A DNA stretch of 64,000 nucleotides from Suilimivivens sp964614185 (lineage in GTDB: Bacteria; Bacillota; Clostridia; Lachnospirales; Lachnospiraceae): positions 1-64,000 of the forward strand of contig CAZTKJ010000010.1 of assembly GCA_964614185.1 (NCBI GenBank), written 5' to 3'. Position 1 is the first letter of the stretch. Each line of letters opens with the position of its first letter. Under the pieces are notes generated by a model. That model was not told the origin of the DNA and did no database searches. It saw nothing but the letters and a program-made list of their open reading frames with translations. The position numbers and the translations under genes are program-made. This document shows, in pieces, positions 42,716 through 50,850 of the stretch.

Positions 42716-45088
42716 CTATTTTTCTACAAGTGCTTTAGACAAAACCTCTTTCATGTCACTGACAAAAGTAATGGTAAGGTCATCTTTGATTTCTTCTGAA
42801 ATCTCTTCGATTTCCTTTTTATTTTCAAAAGGTACCAATACCTCTTGGATGCCGGCCATTTTGGCGGCCAATATCTTTTCTTTCAGCCCGCCTACCGGAA
42901 GGGAACGTCCCCGGAGAGTGACTTCTCCGGTCATTGCAAGGTCACTGCGTACCTTCCTTCCCGTAACTGCCGAAAAAATTGCTGTTGCCATAGTGATTCC
43001 CGCACTTGGCCCATCTTTGGGCACTGCCCCCTCCGGGATATGGATATGAAAATCATTTTCTTTGAAGAACTCCGGCTTTATATCATTTTCCCCACTGATG
43101 GAACGGACATAGCTCATAGCTATAATGGCAGATTCCTTCATAACATCTCCCAATTGACCAGTCAAGTCTATATCTCCTTTTCCTGGCATGACATTGACTT
43201 CAATCTGCAGAGTGTCACCGCCTACACTGGTCCACGCAAGGCCTCTTACAATTCCCACCTGCGGTTTTCTGCCTGCTTTTTTCAGACGGTATTTTTTCTT
43301 TCCGAGATACTTTGCAAGATTCGACGATGTTACACGGATCTTTAAGGTTTCTTCGCTGCCTCTTTCCTTTTCCTCCAGAATTTCTCTGGCTGCCTTTCTG
43401 CAGATATCTCCAATTTTTCTTTCCAGATTCCTCACGCCAGCTTCCTTGGTATAATAAGTAATGATACTCTTAAGGGCGCTGTCCTGAATGGAAAGCATCT
43501 TTTTGTCCAATCCGTTTTTATGAAGTTCCTTAGCTAAGAGATGTTCTTTTGCTATATGGAATTTCTCATTCTCCGTATAGCTGTTTACTTCTATGATCTC
43601 CATACGGTCAAGAAGTGGCCGCGGTATCGTATCTGTAGTATTCGCTGTTGCTATAAAAAGCACTTCAGACAGATCCAGGGGAATTTCCACATAATGATCC
43701 CTGAACCGTACATTCTGCTCACTGTCCAGCACTTCAAGCAGTGCAGAAAAGGTATCGCCTTTATAATCATTGCTTACTTTATCGATTTCGTCAAGAAGCA
43801 TCAGAGGATTCTTGACTCCTGCCTGCCGCAGTCCTGATGCCATTCTTCCCGGCATAGCTCCTACATAGGTTTTCCGATGTCCTCTGATTTCCGCCTCATC
43901 CCTAACTCCTCCAAGGCAGATACGGATATATTTTTTATTAAGAGCCTCTGCCACGCTTTTGGCAATAGACGTTTTTCCCGTTCCCGGAGGTCCCACAAGA
44001 CATAGAATAGGACTGTCGCCTTTTTTTGTCAGACATCTTACTGCCAAAAATTCTAAGATCCTCTCTTTTACCTTTTCCAGTCCATAGTGATCTCTGCTTA
44101 AAATTTCTTCTGCCCGCTTCATACTTTCGTTATCAACAGAAACCTTATCCCATGGAAGCTCAAGAAGCGTTTCTATGTAGGCCCGCTCAACGGAGCTTTC
44201 CGAACTGCTTTGTGACAGATTTCTAAAACGCGATATTTCCTTTTTGATTCTTCCTTTTACTTCTTCAGAAGCCTGTAATGAAGCAAGTAGATCCTCAAAT
44301 TGGTCAGCATCAGACAGAGAATCCTCTCCTAATTCTTCCTTTATGTAACGAAGCTGTTCCCGAAGGAAGTATTCTTTTTGACTCTTGTCAACCCTTCCCT
44401 TCACTTTCTTTGCCAAATCTGCTTTAATCTTGGCAATTTCAATCTCGTTAACAAGAATCTCACATATCACATCATATCTTTCAGAAAATGAAACAGCTTC
44501 TAATATTCTTTGCTTTCTAATATGGTCTATGGGCATATTCATAGCCATCTGATCAATCAGACTTCCCAGATCAGATATATCCCCATATCTCTTCATAACA
44601 TTTTGTCCAAGCTTTGGATAATAACCGGCATAAGATGCAAAATACTCCTTGACCTGACGAAGCATGGCATCTGTTTCTACTGCGCCATTTTCAAATCCGG
44701 ATCCAATGTCATCTTCATCTTCCCTTCTTATTTCTTCTACGAAAGCTTCAATAAATCTGGAATTGTCTGCGTTCATCCCGGTAAAGCTCCCTCGTCCGAT
44801 ACCCTCTACCAGTACTCTTATGATTCTGTTAGGAAGCTTTGTGATCTGCTTAACAAATGCTATAGTACCTACATGATAAAGCTGTTCATAAGAAGGATCG
44901 CTTTCATCCGCATTTTTCCGGGTAATCAGAAAGATACGTCCTCCCATTACCATGGCCTGCTCTACTGCTGCAATAGACTTATCTTTATTCAGATCAAAGT
45001 GAATAATAGCGCCGGGCAATACTGTCATATCCCTCAATGCCACTGCAGGTAATATTCTATTGATTGTTGTCTTATTTTCTTCACCCAT
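42716..45088 (-). CDS. lon: ATP-dependent protease Lon
   Basis: The 790-aa protein has three parts. The N-terminal LAN domain starts LPAVALRDMTVLPG. The AAA+ domain has Walker A GPPGTGKTSIAK near residue 357 and Walker B MLLDEIDKVS near residue 420. The protease domain has the catalytic serine in PKDGPSAGITMATA near residue 680 and the lysine in GGLKEKILAA near residue 720. The start is MGEENKTT with AAAGGA 6 nt upstream; nine codons of upstream frame are excluded. It is next to clpX, clpP and tig. Confidence 0.95.
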   Translation of the reverse strand: MGEENKTTINRILPAVALRDMTVLPGAIIHFDLNKDKSIAAVEQAMVMGGRIFLITRKNADESDPSYEQLYHVGTIAFVKQITKLPNRIIRVLVEGIGRGSFTGMNADNSRFIEAFVEEIRREDEDDIGSGFENGAVETDAMLRQVKEYFASYAGYYPKLGQNVMKRYGDISDLGSLIDQMAMNMPIDHIRKQRILEAVSFSERYDVICEILVNEIEIAKIKADLAKKVKGRVDKSQKEYFLREQLRYIKEELGEDSLSDADQFEDLLASLQASEEVKGRIKKEISRFRNLSQSSSESSVERAYIETLLELPWDKVSVDNESMKRAEEILSRDHYGLEKVKERILEFLAVRCLTKKGDSPILCLVGPPGTGKTSIAKSVAEALNKKYIRICLGGVRDEAEIRGHRKTYVGAMPGRMASGLRQAGVKNPLMLLDEIDKVSNDYKGDTFSALLEVLDSEQNVRFRDHYVEIPLDLSEVLFIATANTTDTIPRPLLDRMEIIEVNSYTENEKFHIAKEHLLAKELHKNGLDKKMLSIQDSALKSIITYYTKEAGVRNLERKIGDICRKAAREILEEKERGSEETLKIRVTSSNLAKYLGKKKYRLKKAGRKPQVGIVRGLAWTSVGGDTLQIEVNVMPGKGDIDLTGQLGDVMKESAIIAMSYVRSISGENDIKPEFFKENDFHIHIPEGAVPKDGPSAGITMATAIFSAVTGRKVRSDLAMTGEVTLRGRSLPVGGLKEKILAAKMAGIQEVLVPFENKKEIEEISEEIKDDLTITFVSDMKEVLSKALVEK

Positions 45089-45115
45089 AATTAATCCTTT
45101 GTCTTTTTCATGCAA

Positions 45116-45165
45116 AACGCCGCCTTAACTTAGGCGGCGTTCATTAAATAAGGCGTCTTGACGCC
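45116..45165 (-). terminator. Tandem hairpins between clpX and lon
   Basis: Two strong stems read on the minus strand: GGCGTC-AA-GACGCC (45152-45165) followed by TTATTT, then AACGCCGCC/GGCGGCGTT (45116-45141) followed by TTTGC. They lie after clpX and before lon, so they can end or attenuate transcription between the two protease genes. Confidence 0.7.
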
Positions 45166-45199
45166 GTTTCGTCACATAATGTTTTGAGCTGTAAATCTC

Positions 45200-46453
45200 T
45201 TATCTGGCCTTGCGCATGGTCTCCCGGTATATGATAAGGGGATCACTGTTGCCCTTTACTGATTCTTCTGTAATAATACACTCTGAAATAGAGTCATCTG
45301 AAGGAATCTGGTACATCACATCCATCATTGCCTTTTCCATAATGGAACGGAGTCCTCTGGCGCCGGTCTTTCTTTCAAATGCCTGCTTTGCTATTGCTAA
45401 AATGGCATCTTCTTCAAAGGTCAGATTTACCTCATCCAGTTCAAACAGCTTCTGATACTGTTTGACCAGAGCGCTTTTAGGTTCTTTTAAAATTCTGACA
45501 AGAGCCTGCTCATCCAATCCTTCCAGCGAAATACTGATAGGCACACGGCCTACAAACTCAGGGATCAACCCATATTTCACTAAGTCCTGAGGAGTCACTT
45601 CCCGAAGCAGCGCACTGATTTCCTTGTTTTTCTTATCTGCTATCTCTGCATCAAATCCAATGGAGTTCCTGTTCAATCTGTTTTCCACAATTTTTTCAAG
45701 TCCGTCAAATGCTCCGCCGCATATAAACAGGATATTTGTTGTGTCTATCTGGATCAGTTCCTGATGAGGATGCTTTCTGCCGCCCTGTGGAGGAACACTT
45801 GCTGTGGTTCCTTCAATGATCTTAAGAAGAGCCTGCTGAACACCTTCACCTGATACATCTCTGGTAATGGAGACATTCTCGCTTTTTTTCGTGATCTTAT
45901 CAATTTCATCAATATAAATAATACCGAACTGCGCCCTCTCCACATCATAATCAGCTGACTGAATCAGCTTAAGAAGAATATTTTCAACATCTTCACCTAC
46001 ATAACCGGCCTCTGTCAATGTGGTAGCGTCTGCAATTGCAAAAGGCACATTAATAATTTTAGCCAGTGTCTGGGCCAGATACGTTTTACCGGAACCGGTA
46101 GGTCCCATCATGATAATATTACTCTTCTGCAGCTCTACGTCATCCATATCCTTAGGTGCCATAACCCGTTTATAATGATTATATACGGAAACGGCAAGTA
46201 CCTTTTTGGCTTCTTCCTGCCCGATGACATATTCATCCAAAAACTCTTTAATTTCAACCGGTTTCAACAGATTGATCTCTGTCTCCGATTCCAACTCTGT
46301 CTCTTCGTATTCTTCTTCCACAATATCGGAGCATATTGATACACATTCGTCACAGATATACACACCTGCCGGACCTGCTATCATTTTTTTTACCTGATCC
46401 TGTGTCTTATTACAAAAGGAACACCTGATGCTGTCGGAATTTTTTCCTGCCAT
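45200..46453 (-). CDS. clpX: Clp protease ATP-binding subunit ClpX
   Basis: The 417-aa unfoldase has the N-terminal zinc-binding domain CSFCNKTQ...YICDECV at residues 11-37. Walker A is MGPTGSGKTYLAQ near residue 118, Walker B YIDEIDKITKK near residue 180, the pore loop GYVGEDVEN near residue 150, GGRKHPHQE near residue 222 (RKH loop), and sensor-2 TGARGLRSIME near residue 367. It delivers substrates to ClpP, encoded 57 bp upstream. Hairpin terminators follow. Confidence 0.96.
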   Translation of the reverse strand: MAGKNSDSIRCSFCNKTQDQVKKMIAGPAGVYICDECVSICSDIVEEEYEETELESETEINLLKPVEIKEFLDEYVIGQEEAKKVLAVSVYNHYKRVMAPKDMDDVELQKSNIIMMGPTGSGKTYLAQTLAKIINVPFAIADATTLTEAGYVGEDVENILLKLIQSADYDVERAQFGIIYIDEIDKITKKSENVSITRDVSGEGVQQALLKIIEGTTASVPPQGGRKHPHQELIQIDTTNILFICGGAFDGLEKIVENRLNRNSIGFDAEIADKKNKEISALLREVTPQDLVKYGLIPEFVGRVPISISLEGLDEQALVRILKEPKSALVKQYQKLFELDEVNLTFEEDAILAIAKQAFERKTGARGLRSIMEKAMMDVMYQIPSDDSISECIITEESVKGNSDPLIIYRETMRKAR

Positions 46454-46510
46454 TTTGCACCTCTATTTTGCCTTAATACTTGAAAGTCTCACATTCTTTA
46501 TGACTGCTTT

Positions 46511-47101
46511 TTATTTCTCGTCACGTTTATAAACAACTCTGTCTATTAAACCGTAGTCTTTTGCTTCTTCAGCCGTCATCCAATTATCTCTTTCTGTATC
46601 GGCAGCAATTATATCATAATCCCTGCCTGTATTCTCTGCCAGAATTTTGTTTAGTTTTTCTTTGGTATGCAGAATATGTCTGGCAGCGATTTCAATTTCC
46701 GTTGCCTGACCCTGAGCGCCTCCAAGGGGCTGATGAATCATGATTTCTGCATTAGGGAGAGCTAATCTTTTTCCTTTGGTTCCTCCTGCAAGAAGAAATG
46801 CTCCCATGCTGGCTGCCATACCCATACAATAAGTAGAAACATCACATTTCACATACTGCATGGTATCGTAAATAGCCATACCTGCCGTAACGCTTCCTCC
46901 CGGACTGTTAATATAAAACTGAATATCTTTTTCCGGGTCCTCTGCTTCCAGAAATAACATCTGGGCAACAATAAGGCTTGCTGTCACTTCATTTACTTCT
47001 TCTCCAAGGAAAATAATCCTCTCTTTTAAAAGTCTTGAATAAATGTCGTAGGAACGTTCTCCACGGCTGGTTTGTTCAATGACGTAAGGTACTAAACTCA
47101 T
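46511..47101 (-). CDS. clpP: ATP-dependent Clp protease proteolytic subunit
   Basis: The 196-aa serine protease has catalytic Ser in GMAASMGAFLL near residue 98, His in AEIMIHQPLGG near residue 123 and Asp in DTERDNWMT near residue 172. The N-terminal start MSLVPYVIEQTSRGERSYD is typical and follows AGGCAGGG by 7 nt, so 21 upstream codons of open frame are excluded. The tig-clpP-clpX order matches the common Firmicute arrangement. Confidence 0.95.
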   Translation of the reverse strand: MSLVPYVIEQTSRGERSYDIYSRLLKERIIFLGEEVNEVTASLIVAQMLFLEAEDPEKDIQFYINSPGGSVTAGMAIYDTMQYVKCDVSTYCMGMAASMGAFLLAGGTKGKRLALPNAEIMIHQPLGGAQGQATEIEIAARHILHTKEKLNKILAENTGRDYDIIAADTERDNWMTAEEAKDYGLIDRVVYKRDEK

Positions 47102-47203
47102 ATATATGCCCTGCCTTTCTATAACAACATAGCATGAACACCTGCAAACTTTGGCCGCAGGCACACATCATAAAAGAAACTGATCCTTTTTAAACCTGTC
47201 AGA

Positions 47204-48490
47204 TTACTCTTCTTTTGCATTTTCTACGACAAATTCAGCTGCTTTCCTAACTGCAAGGTCTTCTCTGATCTGCACAGCGCTCTTTTCCGGAAGCAGTTCT
47301 TTAATCTTTTCTACTTCCATCTGATAACTTTCAGCCATAACCTTCAGTTCTTCTTCATAATCTTCATCGGTAGCCGCAATCTTTTCAGCCTGAACAATTG
47401 CTTCCAGCACTAATCTGGATTTAATTCTCTTTTCAGCCTGAGGTTTCACCTGCTCTATCATCTTATCGTAGGTTGCTCCCGTAAACTGGAAGTACTGTTC
47501 CATGGATAATCCCTGCATCTGAAGTCTTTGGGCAAATTCATCTACCATCTGCTTCTGCTGCGTTTCCAGCATAGCCTCAGGGATTTCCATTTCAGAATCA
47601 TTCACGATTGCATCAATAACTGCTACTTCCTTGGCATCTCTGGCTTCTTTAGCTTTTCTTTCTTCCAGTTTGCCCTTAACATCTGCTTTGTATTCTGCCA
47701 AAGTTTCAAATTCAGAAACTTCACTTGCAAACTCATCATCCAGTTCAGGCAGTTCTTTTTCTTTAATTCCCTTAACCGTGCATTTGAATACAGCGGCTTT
47801 TCCCTTCAGTTCTTCTGCCTGATAGTCTTCCGGGAATGTTACATTAACTTCAACTTCCTTGTCAATTTCAGCGCCAATGAGCTGCTCCTCAAATCCCGGG
47901 ATAAATGCGCCTGAACCAATGGTCAACGGATAGTTTTCTCCTTTTCCGCCTTCAAAAGCCACGCCATCAACAAAACCTTCAAAGTCAAGTGTGGTAATAT
48001 CTCCATCCTTAACAGGTCTGTCTGTTACTTCAATATTTCTTGCGTTGTTCTCTCGTTCCTTATTGATCTCAGCATCTACTTCTTCATCCGTTACTGCTGT
48101 TTCAACCTTATCTACCTTAACGCCTTTATATTTTCCAAGCTTAACTTCCGGCTTTAATGCCACCTCTGCAGTAAAAATGAAAGGCTTTCCGGCTTCTATC
48201 TGAACCACATCAATAGAAGGAGAAGAAACAATGTCCTCATCGCATTCTTCCAATGCCTTTTCATAAGCATCCGGTATCAATGCGTTTGCTGCGTCTTCAT
48301 AAAAGACTTCCTTACCGTACATTTTTTCAATCATATGGCGGGGTACTTTGCCCTTCCTGAATCCGGGAATGCTCATTTTGCTTTTATTTTTCTGATAAGC
48401 TTCTTCAAGAGCCCCTTCCAGTTCCTCTGCTGTAACTTCAATTGTCAGCTTCGCCATGTTCTTTTCCAGTTTTTCTACCTGTACACTCAT
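47204..48490 (-). CDS. tig: Trigger factor
   Basis: The 428-aa ribosome-bound chaperone has an N-terminal ribosome-binding domain with the signature PGFRKGKVPRHMIE near residue 41. An FKBP-type PPIase domain follows (VKDGDITTLDFEGFVDGVAF near residue 158), then a long helical C-terminal domain. AAGGAGG precedes the start. It is first in the tig-clpP-clpX run; an extended -10 promoter lies about 65 bp upstream. Confidence 0.95.
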   Translation of the reverse strand: MSVQVEKLEKNMAKLTIEVTAEELEGALEEAYQKNKSKMSIPGFRKGKVPRHMIEKMYGKEVFYEDAANALIPDAYEKALEECDEDIVSSPSIDVVQIEAGKPFIFTAEVALKPEVKLGKYKGVKVDKVETAVTDEEVDAEINKERENNARNIEVTDRPVKDGDITTLDFEGFVDGVAFEGGKGENYPLTIGSGAFIPGFEEQLIGAEIDKEVEVNVTFPEDYQAEELKGKAAVFKCTVKGIKEKELPELDDEFASEVSEFETLAEYKADVKGKLEERKAKEARDAKEVAVIDAIVNDSEMEIPEAMLETQQKQMVDEFAQRLQMQGLSMEQYFQFTGATYDKMIEQVKPQAEKRIKSRLVLEAIVQAEKIAATDEDYEEELKVMAESYQMEVEKIKELLPEKSAVQIREDLAVRKAAEFVVENAKEE

Positions 48491-48555
48491 TCTTGTACAT
48501 CCTCCTTCTATATCTTATACTGCTCTTATTTTCACATACTCACAGTCATTTTAGG

Positions 48556-48564
48556 ATTATAGCA
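48556..48564 (-). promoter_or_regulatory. Extended -10 promoter for tig
   Basis: TGCTATAAT on the minus strand is a TGn-TATAAT extended -10, 66 bp before the tig start. No good -35 is found at 17 bp. Confidence 0.55.
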
Positions 48565-48609
48565 TATCCAAGAGAAAAATACCACATTTTTTTCTTGACA
48601 GAAGAACTC

Positions 48610-49278
48610 TTAAATCCACGCTTTTACTTCATCTGCAAGCCAGTCGCACCACTCATCCATTCCTTCTCCTGTTTTGGCACTGATAGGAAATATCTTCAGC
48701 CTGGGATTTCGCATCTGCGCATACTCCTTTACCTTGTCCATATCAAAGTCAAAGTAAGGAAGGACATCGATCTTGTTAATGATCAGCGCATCACAAACTG
48801 TAAATATCAGCGGGTATTTCAATGGTTTGTCATGTCCCTCCGGTACGGAAAGAATCATTACGTTTTTAGAAGCTCCTGTATCAAATTCTGCAGGACATAC
48901 CAAATTTCCCACATTTTCCAAAATGGCAAGATCGATTTCTTTTGTCCCCAGTTCCTTAAGACCCTGCCTTGTCATATCTGCATCAAGATGACACATACCG
49001 CCGGTATGGAGCTGAATGGTTTTAGCCGGGGTCTTCTGCGCTATGGTTCTAGCATCCACATCGGAATCAATATCCGCTTCCATAACCCCAATTCTGAACT
49101 CCTTACTTAGAGTATTGACTGTCCGTACTAGAGTAGAAGTTTTTCCGCTTCCGGGAGAAGACATGACATTAAGCAGGAATGTCTTCTCTTCTTTCAGCTG
49201 GCTGCGGAGTTTTTCCGCATCTGCATCATTATTTGCAAAAATACTCTGCTTTACTTCAATAATTTTCATATCTGCCAT
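48610..49278 (-). CDS. hypB: Hydrogenase nickel incorporation GTPase HypB
   Basis: The 222-aa G3E GTPase has Walker A SSPGSGKTSTLVRT near residue 41, the switch region MEADIDSDVDA near residue 66, metal-binding LHTGGMCHLDA near residue 93, and the G4 motif INKIDVLPYFDFD near residue 167. It lacks an N-terminal His-rich nickel store. HypB with HypA loads nickel into [NiFe] hydrogenase or related enzymes. The start MADMKIIEVKQS follows GTGGAG; an earlier in-frame ATG (34 codons upstream) has no support. It is the last gene of the oxidoreductase-hypA-DUF5692-hypB run. Confidence 0.92.
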   Translation of the reverse strand: MADMKIIEVKQSIFANNDADAEKLRSQLKEEKTFLLNVMSSPGSGKTSTLVRTVNTLSKEFRIGVMEADIDSDVDARTIAQKTPAKTIQLHTGGMCHLDADMTRQGLKELGTKEIDLAILENVGNLVCPAEFDTGASKNVMILSVPEGHDKPLKYPLIFTVCDALIINKIDVLPYFDFDMDKVKEYAQMRNPRLKIFPISAKTGEGMDEWCDWLADEVKAWI

Positions 49279-49413
49279 ATTAATCTCCACCAAATACGGT
49301 ATGCTTGCAAACCGACTTATTGGGCAAACATCGGTATGCTTCACAAACCGCTTATCGACTGAAAGGTTCAGCCGCGCCATAAATAAGCTTCGGCTGAACC
49401 CTTAATATTGTTC

Positions 49414-50463
49414 CTATTCTAATTCTGCTCTTGCACTTGCATCTTTGTAGTATTTAAATTCTGTAAATACTTCACCTGTATAAGGATTGGATTTGTTTTT
49501 AACAGATTTATAAACAATATATCCTAAAGCGATTATATTTACCAGAAGCGCCGCTGCGCTGACTACCGTCATAGCCGTAGGGTCTACATTGACTGAACTG
49601 CCGGCCACAATACCATTTAATGTTCCATCCTTGTACTGCTTCGGAAGGGTTGCCCATGGGTATACGCTGGTACCATCTGCAAAAGTCTCCTGGAATAAAG
49701 GAAATACCTGTGCATACATACACCAGATACATAAGGTATTGGCACGATTCATGATCCAGCCGCCTTTGTTCCACAAGAGTGCCGCAATAGTAGGCGCCAG
49801 TAAAAGCGCTAAGCCGCAGAACCATGTATGGGTAGGCAGACAGTTATAAGTATAAGCAAAGTTCCAAACATCATAAACTACAATATATACCCAGATCATA
49901 TCAGGCCAGATCATATCTTTCTGATCTTTGGAAGAATAAACTGCCCACCATCCTGTCATGCAGAAAATATTCAAGATACCTGCAATGCCGTTCATTACAT
50001 TGTGCCAGCCGCCATAGAGCCAAACACCTTCGGAAGACAGCCACCAGGAATACCATCCATTAATGGCAGATTCAAAATCACTGGCAACCGCAATCAGGAT
50101 GTTGATTGCTACAATGGCAAAGGGAAAGGCTTTAAACCAATGAGTCTTTCCGATTCCCCACTTATACTTGATCATCATAAAGCCGATACAGCCTGCAAGG
50201 GATGCATATAGCTTGGCATAATGGAACCAGCCATTCATATAAAGATACGTTTGATTGCCAAGAGCCCAGGATGCTCCCATTTTAGCAGCAATGGCAATTA
50301 CTACAAAATAGACTGTAAGACCTGCAGGCAGCACTCCGAACATCAAAAGGCCTCCTGCCTTTGTACGCCTTGCAAATTCATTTAGTAAAATAAGTCCGGC
50401 CAGCACTCCCAGCATAGCCACCCATTGGTAAACCGCATGGTTTCCGTAAACATGAAAAAGCAT
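49414..50463 (-). CDS. DUF5692 multi-pass membrane protein
   Basis: The 349-aa integral membrane protein has about nine hydrophobic segments and is unusually rich in Trp, Tyr and Met, which I recognise as the DUF5692 pattern. Notable polar spots inside membrane regions are HVYGNHAVYQW at the N terminus, GGWHNVMNGIAG near residue 155, YDVWNFAYTYNCLPTHTWFCG near residue 198 and NRANTLCIWCMYAQV near residue 240. The His, Cys and Asn sites could bind metal. It lies between hypA and hypB, so a role in nickel supply or in a membrane-bound redox system is possible. No function is established. Confidence 0.75.
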   Translation of the reverse strand: MLFHVYGNHAVYQWVAMLGVLAGLILLNEFARRTKAGGLLMFGVLPAGLTVYFVVIAIAAKMGASWALGNQTYLYMNGWFHYAKLYASLAGCIGFMMIKYKWGIGKTHWFKAFPFAIVAINILIAVASDFESAINGWYSWWLSSEGVWLYGGWHNVMNGIAGILNIFCMTGWWAVYSSKDQKDMIWPDMIWVYIVVYDVWNFAYTYNCLPTHTWFCGLALLLAPTIAALLWNKGGWIMNRANTLCIWCMYAQVFPLFQETFADGTSVYPWATLPKQYKDGTLNGIVAGSSVNVDPTAMTVVSAAALLVNIIALGYIVYKSVKNKSNPYTGEVFTEFKYYKDASARAELE

Positions 50464-50491
50464 AAAATCTCTCCTCTCTTTATAACAGCCT

Positions 50492-50836
50492 TTAACAGGC
50501 TTCTATTTCTTTAATATTGCATTCATTGCCCACCAGCAGATAAGTATGTCCGCCCTCACAGTAAGGACACTGTTTCCCATATTGTACCGTAGGATAAGTC
50601 TTTTGGCAGTCTTCACAGAAGGTCACTGCAGACAGCGGCTCAATCAGCAGTCTGGAATCCTCTAACAAGGGGAACTTCTTTCGGTAATATTCCCAACAGT
50701 CTGTAAGAAACTCCGGAACAACACCGCTTACTTCTCCTATTTCCAAGGTGACAGATCCTATCTTTTCCAGCTGATTTTCTTTGGCTATTTCCTGTAAGGT
50801 TTTAGCAACATGGACAATAATTCCCAACTCATGCAT
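50492..50836 (-). CDS. hypA: Hydrogenase nickel chaperone HypA
   Basis: The 114-aa protein begins MHELGI, where the N-terminal Met and His coordinate nickel (family MHE motif). The C-terminal half holds a zinc site with two Cys pairs, CEDCQK near residue 74 and CPYCEGG near residue 90. It passes nickel to HypB for enzyme maturation. It starts 14 bp after the large oxidoreductase stop and is followed by the DUF5692 gene. Confidence 0.93.
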   Translation of the reverse strand: MHELGIIVHVAKTLQEIAKENQLEKIGSVTLEIGEVSGVVPEFLTDCWEYYRKKFPLLEDSRLLIEPLSAVTFCEDCQKTYPTVQYGKQCPYCEGGHTYLLVGNECNIKEIEAC

Positions 50837-50850
50837 AAATATCTGTTCCT